Positions 36,201-44,926 of a DNA stretch of 64,000 bases are shown piece after piece. The DNA comes from an uncultured Actinomycetes bacterium (lineage in GTDB: Bacteria > Actinomycetota > Acidimicrobiia > Acidimicrobiales > SZUA-35), in contig CADEDH010000003.1 of assembly GCA_902826025.1 (NCBI GenBank), positions 91,777 to 155,776 of the forward strand, in the 5' to 3' direction. The notes under the pieces were generated by a model. It was not told the DNA's origin and did no database searches. It was given only the letters and a program-made list of their open reading frames with translations. Numbering within the stretch: the first letter of the stretch is position 1; each line of letters begins with the position of its first letter. Position numbers and translations under genes: made by a program.

Positions 36201-36623
36201 GACACCGAGTACTCGGTCTCCCGGGACTTCGTCGGCCTGTGGTGCGAGTCGAACGTGTTCCGCTACCGGCCCCTGCCGGTGGTGGCGATCCGGGTGGGCC
36301 CGGGCTCGTCGCCCCTGGCTGTCACCCGGGTGCTGCGGGCGGCCGAGGTGTGCGGGGTGCCCACCCTGGTGTCGACGGCGGAGGCCGAGACCGATGCCGC
36401 CTTCCTGGCCCGGCTGGGGCCGCTGGGGGTGACCCGGGTGCGAGCGGTGGGAGCGGTATCCGACACCCTGCGCCGGGGGGCGGCCGAGCGGGGCGTGCAC
36501 CTGGCCGACGACCCGGTGACGGCCGACGGCTACCTGGAGCTACGCCACTATGTGCGGGAGCAGGCCGTCAGCCGCACCACCCACCGCTTCGGCACCGTCA
36601 TCGACGGCACCGTCATCGACTGA
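33237..36623 (+). CDS. putA: Bifunctional proline dehydrogenase / glutamate-semialdehyde dehydrogenase
   Basis: PutA oxidises proline to glutamate in two steps with FAD and NAD. The 1,128-residue fusion has the proline dehydrogenase barrel at about residues 60-460 (YVSVKISSVASQLNHWDWDG, IKIRLVKGANLAMERVDATL, RLGVASHNLFDVAWA). The aldehyde dehydrogenase spans about 530-990 (VVPPWNFPVAIPAGG, ALFAETSGKNAIVITP with the Glu, FGHAGQKCSAASLAIC with the catalytic Cys). A C-terminal domain of about 130 residues follows. There is no N-terminal ribbon-helix-helix repressor domain, so it is not a self-regulating PutA. The gene ends in a 15-base tandem duplication (GTVID twice). Confidence 0.96.
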   Translation: MADSGGPAGRIRGLSETPPGRDLLLVDEAVELAGRWLAQAVDALPRPEDGPSRTLQELIDDPAAVPFTMGFVDRVIRPDSPAVAAHQLAVLVNAHRLPRFLSWWDRLQLKGGALLGPRLPQLVIPMARHRLRQLVGHLVVDAEPAALAAHLAERRRQGFAQNLNLLGEAVLGEREAARRLGAVAELIDRPDVDYVSVKISSVASQLNHWDWDGSLDRVSDRLRLLLRRAAATSPPTFVNLDMEEYRDLELTVAAFKRVLSEPEAAHQRAGIVLQAYLPDSFAALRDLVTWAAARQEAGGGEIKIRLVKGANLAMERVDATLHGWQPAPYATKAEVDANFKRCLDWVLRPARTRGVRLGVASHNLFDVAWAHLLAHHRGVADRVELEMLQGMAPALARTVQAGTDSRPVLLYTPIVADADFDVAISYLFRRLDETAAPGNFLRSLGHLRPGSPAFSDEAERFTRAVTDRWEVAARPRRIQLRPALAAAAAEADDGIEQAVDAAAGTRRFVNEPDTDPVLATNRAWMAATATEEPGPVETPLTTSTAKIDAVITRARTAGPAWAATAATARRKVLHAVADQLARQRGPLISAMVHEAGKTVAEADAEVSEAVDFARWYGDRAPELEDRPGVRFAPLGVVAVVPPWNFPVAIPAGGLLAALAAGNTAILKPAPETPRCAELVARCCWEAGVSSDVLQFVRTPDDEVGQRLVTGVDGVILTGSIETAQLFQGWKPELALFAETSGKNAIVITPNADLDVAVADLVRSAFGHAGQKCSAASLAICVGEVYDSPRFRRQLADAVESLAVGPATSLGSVMGPLIGPPGEKLARGLTALDAGETWLVEPRPLDAEGRLWRPGVRLGVRPGSWFHQNECFGPVLGLMAARDLDDAIALQNGVPFGLTGGIHTLDPTEVAHWSERVEVGNAYVNRSITGAIVARQPFGGWKRSCVGPGAKAGGPNYVAQLGRWHLDRPGNDTAERFLADAAASDRQWWDTEYSVSRDFVGLWCESNVFRYRPLPVVAIRVGPGSSPLAVTRVLRAAEVCGVPTLVSTAEAETDAAFLARLGPLGVTRVRAVGAVSDTLRRGAAERGVHLADDPVTADGYLELRHYVREQAVSRTTHRFGTVIDGTVID

Positions 36624-36670
36624 GCAGCCCCGATTCGGATCACCGGCTAGCACCGCGGAGATGGATCCCC

Positions 36671-36699
36671 TTGTTCGAGCATCCTGCCTCAACTAGCGT
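36671..36699 (+). promoter_or_regulatory. Candidate promoter for the small secreted protein
   Basis: TTGTTC (36671-36676) and TAGCGT (36694-36699) are separated by 17 bases and lie about 40 bases upstream of ATG 36737. This fits a housekeeping -35/-10 pair. Confidence 0.4.
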
Positions 36700-36736
36700 T
36701 TCCCTGTCCTGCTATCGAGAAACCGGGGGAACCACC

Positions 36737-37048
36737 ATGAAGGGCCACACCACACGTACCGTCCGACGCGCTGCGCTCTGTCTCGGTCTGCTCCTGGCCG
36801 GCTTCGCCGCCGACGCCGCGCCGGCCGACGCCGCGGCCTGCATCATCAACAGGCCGAAGGACGGTCGATCGATATCGGTCTCGTGCCGCAACATCACCCA
36901 GCGATACCGGGCCTTCGGCGCGTGCCAAAACGCCAACGGCACGAAGTTTCCGCTCGGCTACGGCTCGACCGTCAAGCCGCCCCTCACCAGCACGTTCAGC
37001 TGCGGGTCGGGGGGAACCCTGTACACCTCAGGCTGGGAATTCGTCTGA
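36737..37048 (+). CDS. Small secreted Cys-containing protein
   Basis: A 103-residue protein with a clear Sec signal: basic MKGHTTRTVRRAALCLG, hydrophobic LCLGLLLAGFAADA, and cleavage probably after ADAAPADAA. The mature part of about 70 residues has four cysteines (ACIINR, VSCRNI, GACQN, FSCGSGG), which could form two disulphides. A GGGGGA sits nine bases before the ATG. It shows no homology I can name. The small, disulphide-rich, monocistronic form suggests an exported structural or antagonistic peptide, but this is a guess. Confidence 0.75.
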   Translation: MKGHTTRTVRRAALCLGLLLAGFAADAAPADAAACIINRPKDGRSISVSCRNITQRYRAFGACQNANGTKFPLGYGSTVKPPLTSTFSCGSGGTLYTSGWEFV

Positions 37049-37095
37049 TCTCCATCTGAGCACCACGGCCCGATGGGCGAGCCCGGCTCCCGTGC

Positions 37096-37842
37096 TCACC
37101 AGTGGGGGTTGACGCTGACGCCGCCGTCGACGGTGAGGTCGGTGCCGGTGATCCACGAGGCCAGGGGTGAGCACAGGAACACGCAGGCGGCGCCGACATC
37201 GGCCGGGGTGCCGAGACGCCGCAGGGGGGCGGCCCGCTCCCATCGCTCCACCCCTTCGGGCCAGTCGGCGGCCAGCCCGGGACGGTCCACCAGGCCCGGT
37301 GAGACGGTGTTCACCCGCACGCCCTGCGGCCCGTATTCCAGGGCCGCCGCCTTGGCCTGCATGACCACCGCCGCTTTGGACACGGCGTAGTGGGCGTGGG
37401 CCGGGGCCGGGGTGGCGGCTTCGATTGAGGCGATCGTCACCACGCTGCCGCCGGTACGGGCCAACTCCGGTACGGCCCGCTGGGTGAGGCGGTGGACGGC
37501 CACCAGGTTGGTGTCGAGCATGGCCCGGAACTGGTCGTCGGTCATGGTGGCCAGCGGTTCGAGGTCCTGACGGGCGGCGTTGTTGACCAGGGCGTCGAGC
37601 CGCCCGAAACGGCCGACAGCGGCGCTCACGAGGTGGTCGGGCCCATCGGGGGCGGTCAGGTCGGCCGGCACCGCCAGCCAGCGGCCGTCGCCGGCGGCGC
37701 TCCCGGGGGGCTCGGCTGGGGGCCGGGTGTGCCAGGCCGCCACCACCGTGGCCCCGGCGGCCAGGAAGGCGGCCGTGATACCCGCCCCGATTCCGCCGGC
37801 GGCCCCGGTGACCAGGGCCACCCGGCCGGTCAGGTCGATCAC
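37096..37842 (-). CDS. SDR-family oxidoreductase
   Basis: A 248-residue classical short-chain dehydrogenase starting at GTG 37842, which overlaps the cupin stop. VALVTGAAGGIGAGITAAFL is the NAD(P) motif, LVNNAARQDLEPLATM the NNA motif, VVTIASIEAA the catalytic Ser strand and HYAVSKAAVVMQAKAA the Tyr-x3-Lys pair. PGLVDRPG and WITGTDLTVDGGVSV close the fold. It is the last gene of the overlapping ABC-transporter train, so its substrate may be an alcohol, aldehyde or sugar linked to nucleoside salvage. That link is inferred from position. Confidence 0.9.
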   Translation of the reverse strand: MIDLTGRVALVTGAAGGIGAGITAAFLAAGATVVAAWHTRPPAEPPGSAAGDGRWLAVPADLTAPDGPDHLVSAAVGRFGRLDALVNNAARQDLEPLATMTDDQFRAMLDTNLVAVHRLTQRAVPELARTGGSVVTIASIEAATPAPAHAHYAVSKAAVVMQAKAAALEYGPQGVRVNTVSPGLVDRPGLAADWPEGVERWERAAPLRRLGTPADVGAACVFLCSPLASWITGTDLTVDGGVSVNPHW

Positions 37843-38296
37843 GCCCCGCCCGCCGGCGGATGGGTGAGGGCCTCGATCACCTTGGTCCGGTCGGGGTAGG
37901 CGGCCAGCAGGTCGGCCCGCTCGGCCAGCTCCAGCCCCTCCCACCGGAAGGGCGGGGCCATGGTGCAGCCCAGCAGGCTCCACTCCCCCAGCGTGCGGGA
38001 CCCCTGCCACACTCCGTCGGGCACCACGACCACCGGGCGCTGGCCGGCGGCCAGGTCGGGCCCCAGCACATCGACGGCGGAGGAGCCGTTGGGTCGGAGC
38101 TGCCACAGCTCAACCGGCGCCCCGGCGTAATGGTGGTACAGCTCGATGCCGCCGGGGCGATGGAAGGCCGAGAAGTCGTGGGGCCGGAGCAGGAAGTAGA
38201 TGGCGGTGAAGTTCTCGTCGATCCAGACCTGGGTCCAGTGACCGCCTTCGCGGGGCAGCGGCTCCAGACCCAGTAGGGCGATGACCTCGGTGGCCG

Positions 38297-38300
<4 letters not shown>
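37839..38300 (-). CDS. Cupin, DUF985 family
   Basis: The 153-residue protein is a Cupin_5 (DUF985) member. TAIYFLLRPHDFSAFHRPGG and IELYHHYAGAPVELWQL give the first cupin motif, with possible metal His and Glu. RPVVVVPDGVWQGSRTLGEW and SLLGCTMAPPFRWEGLEL form the second. A proposed sugar- or nucleotide-binding role for the family is unproven. GTG 38300 overlaps the ABC ATPase stop, and its own stop overlaps the SDR GTG, so all three are coupled. Confidence 0.88.
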
Positions 38301-39920
<1,620 letters not shown>

Positions 39921-39934
<14 letters not shown>

Positions 39935-40955
39935 AGGGCCGCCCGGCGGCAGCCGGGGGCCGGGCCTTGACGCCGGCCACGGCCAGCACGGCGATGGTGA
40001 GCAGGAACGGGATCATCCCGAAGAACTGGGGTGGGATGTCGAGCGCCTGCTTGAACTGGAGCTGGGCCTGCACCGCGTTGAACAGCCCGAACAAGAGAGC
40101 GGCGCCCAGCACGCCAGTGGGGCGCCAGCGGCCGAAGATCATCACGGCCAGAGCGATGAAGCCCCGGCCCGCCGTCATGCCCCGGTCGAAGGCGCCAGCC
40201 GACTGGATCAGGGCCAGCCCGGCCATGCCGGCCAGCGACCCGGCCAGTGTGAGGTTGACGTACCGGAGCCGCTCGATGCGCACCCCCACCGTGTCGGCGG
40301 CCCCCGGGTGCTCGCCCACGGCCCGGGTACGCAGGCCCCACCGGGTGTGGAACAGGGCGATGTGGACCACCAGGACCATGAGGGCGGCCACGTACGTGAG
40401 GGGCCCGTGGGCGAACAGGGTGCGCCCCACCAGCGGCAGGTCGGACAGGCCGGGGACCGACCACTGGGGGAACCGGGGCATGGTGCGCCCGGCCACGTAG
40501 AAGAAGCTGGTGACGCCGGCGCCCACGATGTTGATCACGGTGCCGGCGATGATCTGGTCCATCCGCAAGGCCACGGCGGCCCAGCCCAGGAACAGTCCGG
40601 CCAGGGCCGACGCGGCCACCGCCGCCACCACTCCCACCAGGAGGCTGCCCGAGTAGGAGGCGGCCATGAAACCGGAGTAGGCGCCGAGGAGCATCTGGCC
40701 CTCGATGCCGATGTTGACCACGCCCGAGCGTTCGCCGATCAGGCCGCACAGGGCGGCCAGGATGAGGGGCGACGCCTCGCGGACGGTGCGGGCGGTGACG
40801 GCCGTGGTCTGCACCCCGTCCCACTGGTAGGCAACGACCGACAGCACCACCACCATCACGCCCAGGACGATGCCGTTGCGATTGCGGACCAGCGCCTGGC
40901 GTCGGCGGGCGGTGGTCTCGGCCCCTGTCTCGACCGAGGTGGATGTGGTGGTCAT
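39921..40955 (-). CDS. ABC permease 2, nucleoside/BMP importer (NupQ-like)
   Basis: A 344-residue membrane protein of the branched-chain/nucleoside permease class (COG1079-like). It has about eight to ten helices. Diagnostic blocks are SPLILAALCGLIGERSGVVN, NIGIEGQMLLGAYSGFMAA and LRTRAVGEHPGAADTVGVRI, the last being the cytoplasmic ATPase-coupling loop, then YVNLTLAGSLAGMAGLAL. ATG 40955 overlaps the stop of permease 1 (ATGA). It would form the channel with permease 1 in a heterodimer. Confidence 0.93.
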
Positions 40956-42028
40956 CAGCTCGCCCCCCAGCCGGAGGCCAGGTCGATCTTGGTGCCCCCG
41001 ATGTCTTCCCGCAGCCGGAGCAGCCAGCGCACCACCGACGGGGCGGCCACCAGGAACAGGATGAACCCTTGGATCACGCTGATGATCTCGGGTGGCACAT
41101 CGGTGCGGGACTGCATCAGGGTGGACCCGGCGTCCATGGCCCCGATCAGGAGGGCGGCCGGGACCACGGCCAGGGCGTTGGTACGGGCCAGCAGGGCGAT
41201 CGTGATGCCGTCGAACCCGAGGCCGGAGTTGAAGCCGGGCTCGAATCGCCCGTTGACCCCCTGGGTCTGGATGGCGCCACCCAGGCCGGCGAGGAAGGCG
41301 CTGATGAGCATGGCCACCACCGTTATCCGCACCACGGAAATGCCGGCGTAGGTGGCGGCTTTGGCGTTGTGGCCCACGGTGGAGATCTCGAAGCCGAGCA
41401 CCGAGCGGTTGACGATCCACCACACGGCAGCCGCCACGGCCACCGCCACCAGGAAACCGACAGGAAGGAAGCCCAGCCGGGGCAGGGCGGCCGAGTCGAG
41501 CACCTGGGGCGAGCGGGCCACGGCCCCGCTCTCGGGGTCCTTCCATGGGCCGTCCCGACTCACCAACCAGTCGGTCAGGTTGGCGGCCACGAAGTTCAGC
41601 ATGATCGTGCTGATCACCTCGTGGGTCCCCCGGGTGGCCTTCAGCAGGCCGGCCACGGCGCCCAGCGCCGCTCCGGCCAGCCCGCCGATCACCAGGGCCA
41701 GGGGGAGGTGGACCACCATCGGCAGGTTGAGGTCGAAACCGATCCAGGCGGCGAAGGCGGCTCCCAGAAGGAGTTGCCCCTGGCCGCCGATGTTGAACAG
41801 ACCGGCCTTGAAGGCGAAGGCCACGGCCAGGCCGCCCAGGATCAGCGGGGTCGCCTTCTCCAGCGTTCGGCTCATGGCGTCCGAGCTGCCGAATGCGCCC
41901 TCGGCCATGCCGCCGTAGGCCGTGAGCGGATTGTCACCCGAGATCAGGATCAGGATGGCCCCGGCCACGAGCCCGACGATGACCGCCGCCACCGGCAGCA
42001 GCACCCACTGACGCCACTCTGCTCGCAT
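40955..42028 (-). CDS. ABC permease 1, nucleoside/BMP importer (NupP-like)
   Basis: The 357-residue protein is the COG4603-like partner permease. It has a long periplasmic stretch after helix 1 and the block TPLILGGLAVAFAFKAGLFN, NIGGQGQLLLGAAFAAWIG. STVGHNAKAATYAGISVVRI is the coupling loop, and AFLAGLGGAIQTQGVNGRFE follows it. The order binding protein, permease 1, permease 2, ATPase differs from the commoner order with the ATPase second. A strong hairpin separates it from the upstream binding-protein gene. Confidence 0.93.
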   Translation of the reverse strand: MRAEWRQWVLLPVAAVIVGLVAGAILILISGDNPLTAYGGMAEGAFGSSDAMSRTLEKATPLILGGLAVAFAFKAGLFNIGGQGQLLLGAAFAAWIGFDLNLPMVVHLPLALVIGGLAGAALGAVAGLLKATRGTHEVISTIMLNFVAANLTDWLVSRDGPWKDPESGAVARSPQVLDSAALPRLGFLPVGFLVAVAVAAAVWWIVNRSVLGFEISTVGHNAKAATYAGISVVRITVVAMLISAFLAGLGGAIQTQGVNGRFEPGFNSGLGFDGITIALLARTNALAVVPAALLIGAMDAGSTLMQSRTDVPPEIISVIQGFILFLVAAPSVVRWLLRLREDIGGTKIDLASGWGAS

Positions 42029-42057
42029 CGTCCGCTCTCTCCCCGGGGGCGACGTTA

Positions 42058-42105
42058 GCCCAGCGGGGAGGCCTGGTGTGTCACCACCTGACCTCCCCGC
42101 TGGGC
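42058..42105 (-). terminator. Strong hairpin between binding protein and permease genes
   Basis: GCCCAGCGGGGAGG (42058-42071) pairs perfectly over 14 bases with CCTCCCCGCTGGGC (42092-42105). The 20-base loop itself holds GGTG-TGT-CACC. No T-run follows, so it may be a partial terminator or a stabilising stem that keeps binding-protein mRNA more abundant than permease mRNA, a common design in ABC operons. Confidence 0.6.
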
Positions 42106-42126
42106 GAGTACGTGACTACGGATGGA

Positions 42127-43257
42127 TCAGGAGGGCGTGTAGCCCGTGGGCACCTCGCCCGAGATCACCTTCGGGGTCAGCTCCTTGATCTCGGTCTGCA
42201 CCTCGGCCGGCACCTTGGAGGCCAGGTCGTGGTAGTCGGCCAGGCCGACCTCGCCAACGAAGTTGCCGGAGGTGGGCTTGGCGTCGTTCCAGGCCGTCAC
42301 CAGATCGACGATGCCGGGGGTGATCAGCTTCATGGCGCTGGTCACCAGGCACGGGTGAGCCTCGGGGACGGTCTCCCACTGGTCGGAGTCGACCCCGATG
42401 CACAGCGCGTCGCCGCCGTCCTTGGCGACCTCGCCCAGGGCGCCGTTACCGGTCTTGCCGCCGGCGCCGAAGACTACGTCGGCACCGTTGTCGATGGCCT
42501 GACGGGCCGTGGTTGCGCCCCAGTCGGGATCGGCGAACGCCACGTCGAGACCGCCCGGGTGGTAGGTGGCGATGACCTGGGCGTCGGGGTTGGTGTAGGC
42601 CACGCCGCCGTCGAAGCCTTCCTTGAACGCCACCACCGGCGGCACGAGGTCCGTGCCCAGCACCTGGGCCACGGTGTTGCTCTTGGTGAGCAGCCCGGCC
42701 AGGGCCCCGGCCAGGAACCCGGCCTTGTCCTCGGGGAAGATCAGCCCGGCCACGTTCGGTGCGGTCTCGGCCTGGAACTGGTCGACGCCGATGAAGTAGG
42801 TCTCGGGGTTGGCGGCGGCCGCCGCCGTGGTCGCCTCACCCAGGGCGAAGCCGACGGTGACGATCACGTCGTAGCCCTGATCGGTGAAGCTGGAGATGTT
42901 GGTGGCGTAGTCGGTCGAGTCGGTGGTCTCGACGAAGTCGACCGTGGCGTCGAGGGTCTCGCCGACCTCCTGCACGCCCTCCCAGGCCGACTGGTTGAAG
43001 CTCTTGTCGTCCACCTTGCCCACGTCGGTCACGAGGCCGATGCAGATCGTCTCTTCCGCCGCGCAGTCGGCGTCGGTTGCGCCACCGGCCTCGGAGGTGC
43101 CGGTTCCCTCGGTGGTGGCCGAGCTCGCGCCTCCCTCGGTGGTGGCCGAGCTGTCGCCGGTGGTGTCCGTGCCCTCGTCGGTCGACGAACCACAGGCCGC
43201 CGCCATCAGGCTGAACACGGCCAGCAGGCCGAACAGCATCATCAGTCTCTTACGCAT
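42127..43257 (-). CDS. BMP-family substrate-binding lipoprotein
   Basis: A 376-residue basic-membrane-protein-type lipoprotein, the solute receptor for nucleoside or related ABC importers. The signal ends LMAAACGSS (lipobox AAAC at about 20-23) and is followed by a Ser/Thr/Gly-rich tether of about 40 residues. CIGLVTDVGKVDDKSFNQSA is the PnrA/BMP signature with purine-stacking positions. YDVIVTVGFALGEATTAAA and ADVVFGAGGKTGNGALGEVA match the rest of the fold. GGAGG precedes ATG 43257. Family members bind purine nucleosides, which fits the downstream and upstream salvage genes. Confidence 0.93.
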   Translation of the reverse strand: MRKRLMMLFGLLAVFSLMAAACGSSTDEGTDTTGDSSATTEGGASSATTEGTGTSEAGGATDADCAAEETICIGLVTDVGKVDDKSFNQSAWEGVQEVGETLDATVDFVETTDSTDYATNISSFTDQGYDVIVTVGFALGEATTAAAAANPETYFIGVDQFQAETAPNVAGLIFPEDKAGFLAGALAGLLTKSNTVAQVLGTDLVPPVVAFKEGFDGGVAYTNPDAQVIATYHPGGLDVAFADPDWGATTARQAIDNGADVVFGAGGKTGNGALGEVAKDGGDALCIGVDSDQWETVPEAHPCLVTSAMKLITPGIVDLVTAWNDAKPTSGNFVGEVGLADYHDLASKVPAEVQTEIKELTPKVISGEVPTGYTPS

Positions 43258-43445
43258 TCGGGATCCTCCACGTGCGCCGTCTCAATCCGGCGGAGCCTAA
43301 CCCTGGCACCAACCGGGTCCACGGGTTGCCAACGGACCGAAACATAGGTTCATCGGGCTGTCACTGACGGTGTGCCCTACGTCACGGCCGGAGAAGCCCT
43401 GATCAGGATGGATATCGGGGCCTATCGGGCCGGCGATCGGGGCGT

Positions 43446-44792
43446 TCAGGCGCCAGCCAGACGGTCGGCCCGCTGTTGGCCCTGGGCCATGACGGCGCCC
43501 AGGTCCACCGTGGCCAGGCGGCGTCCGGCCACCACGGGGCGGCCGGCCACCCACACGTCGGTGACGAAGCGGGACGACCCGGCGAACACGAGATGGGTCA
43601 GCAGCGTGTCGAGCCGGAGGGGCGTGAACGAGGGGACGTCGAGGTCGACCCGAACCAGGTCGGCCCAGGTCCCCGGGGTCAGGTGCCCGACATCGGGCAG
43701 GGCCAGGGCCCGGGCCGCCCCGCTGGTGGCCAGGGACAGGGCCGCCGGGGCGGCCATGGCCTCGGGATCGTGCCCGGATCCCCGGGCCAGCAGCGGCGCC
43801 AGGCGGAGCTCCTCCCACAGGTCGAGGTCGTCGTTGGAGGCGGGGCCGTCGGTGCCCACCCCCACCGTCACCCCCGCCGCCAGCAGCTCGGCCACCGGGG
43901 CGATGCCCGAACCCAGCTTCAGGTTCGACTGGGGGCAGTGGGCCACGGCTGCGCCGGCCTCGCCCAGCAGGCGGCGGTCGGTCTCGTCGAGCCAGACCCC
44001 GTGGGCCCCCAACGTCGGGCCCTCCAGGGCCCCGTGGTCGGCCAGCAGCTGGGTGGCGGTGGCCCCATGGGCGGCCAGCACCTGCTCGCGCTCGGAGCGG
44101 GTCTCCTCCAGGTGGATGTGGAACAGGGCCCCCACGGCCTGGGCCCGGGCCGCGATCTCGCCGCACTGGGCCGGGGTGAGGTCGTAGATCGAGTGGGGGG
44201 CGAAGCCCACCGTCACCCGTTCCCCGGGCCGGTGGTGGGTGCGGTGGAACTCGGTGATCTCGTCGATCCGGGGCTCCACGTCGCCGTTCCGGGTGAGGGC
44301 CGAGATCACGCCCGGGGTGATCACCAGCCGGGCCCCGGTGCTGGCGGCGGCGGCCACCACCTCGGCCTCGAACAGGTACATCTCGCAGCTGGTGGTGACC
44401 CCGGCCAGGAGCATCTCGGCCGAACCCAGCAGCATGCCGACGTGCGCATCGTCGGGCGTCATACGCCCCTCCAGAGGCCACACCGCCTCCTTGAGCCAGC
44501 GCATGAGGGGCAGGCCGTCGCCCACCGAGCGGATCAGGCTCATCGGGGTGTGGGCGTGGACGTTGACCAGGCCGGGCAGGAGCAACCCACCCACGGCCCG
44601 CACGGGCCCGGGGGGCGGGCCCAGCTCGTCGGGCCGGCCCACGGCGGCGATGCGGCCGTCGGGCCCGATGTCCACCGCCCCGCCGGCGATCACGTCGGCC
44701 GGGGTGTCGGCGCGGCAGGGCACCACATAGTCGGCCACCAGCCGGCAGGCCTCCACCGGCACGTCCACGGTCTCGATCCCGGTCACGCTCAT
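43446..44792 (-). CDS. Amidohydrolase: MTA/SAH/5'-deoxyadenosine deaminase-like
   Basis: The 448-residue protein is a zinc amidohydrolase of the TrzA/AtzA/MtaD group, which deaminates the adenine ring of 5'-modified adenosines. Metal and catalytic residues are GLVNVHAHTPMSLIRSVGDG (HxH, near residue 78), FHIHLEETRSE (third His plus Glu), HGVWLDETD and VGVGTDGPASNDDLDLWEEL (final Asp). The start ATG 44792 follows an array of short repeats. Location in one strand with mtnP, class II aldolase and mtnA supports action on 5'-methylthioadenosine or 5'-deoxyadenosine rather than guanine or triazines. Confidence 0.88.
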   Translation of the reverse strand: MSVTGIETVDVPVEACRLVADYVVPCRADTPADVIAGGAVDIGPDGRIAAVGRPDELGPPPGPVRAVGGLLLPGLVNVHAHTPMSLIRSVGDGLPLMRWLKEAVWPLEGRMTPDDAHVGMLLGSAEMLLAGVTTSCEMYLFEAEVVAAAASTGARLVITPGVISALTRNGDVEPRIDEITEFHRTHHRPGERVTVGFAPHSIYDLTPAQCGEIAARAQAVGALFHIHLEETRSEREQVLAAHGATATQLLADHGALEGPTLGAHGVWLDETDRRLLGEAGAAVAHCPQSNLKLGSGIAPVAELLAAGVTVGVGTDGPASNDDLDLWEELRLAPLLARGSGHDPEAMAAPAALSLATSGAARALALPDVGHLTPGTWADLVRVDLDVPSFTPLRLDTLLTHLVFAGSSRFVTDVWVAGRPVVAGRRLATVDLGAVMAQGQQRADRLAGA

Positions 44793-44825
44793 GGGGGACA
44801 GTCTGCCGGGACGGCCTTCACCGGC

Positions 44826-44877
44826 CACTGGCACCACCGACACACTGGCACCACTGGCACCACTGGCACACTGGCAC
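44826..44877. repeat. Six iterated 8-9-base units ahead of the deaminase
   Basis: On the plus strand CACTGGCAC recurs at 44826, 44852 and 44861. Shortened ACTGGCAC units are at 44844 and 44870, and a diverged CACCGACAC at 44835. On the coding strand this is iterated GTGCCAGTG, starting 34 bases before the deaminase ATG. It could be a cluster of regulator sites or slippage-derived DNA. Confidence 0.8.
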
Positions 44878-44926
44878 GGAACTCTGACGTGGCGTCCCGA
44901 TTCTGGGGCCGGGATGTCAGAGTTCC
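44878..44926. repeat. Palindromic repeat at the end of mtnA
   Basis: Arms GGAACTCTGAC (44878-44888) and GTCAGAGTTCC (44916-44926) pair perfectly. Inside, TCCCG (44895-44899) pairs with CGGGA (44910-44914). The mtnA stop lies in the right arm. It shares TCTGACG, CGTCCCG and CCGGG blocks with the element inside the GMC gene at 27434-27478. It may serve as mtnA terminator. Confidence 0.75.
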
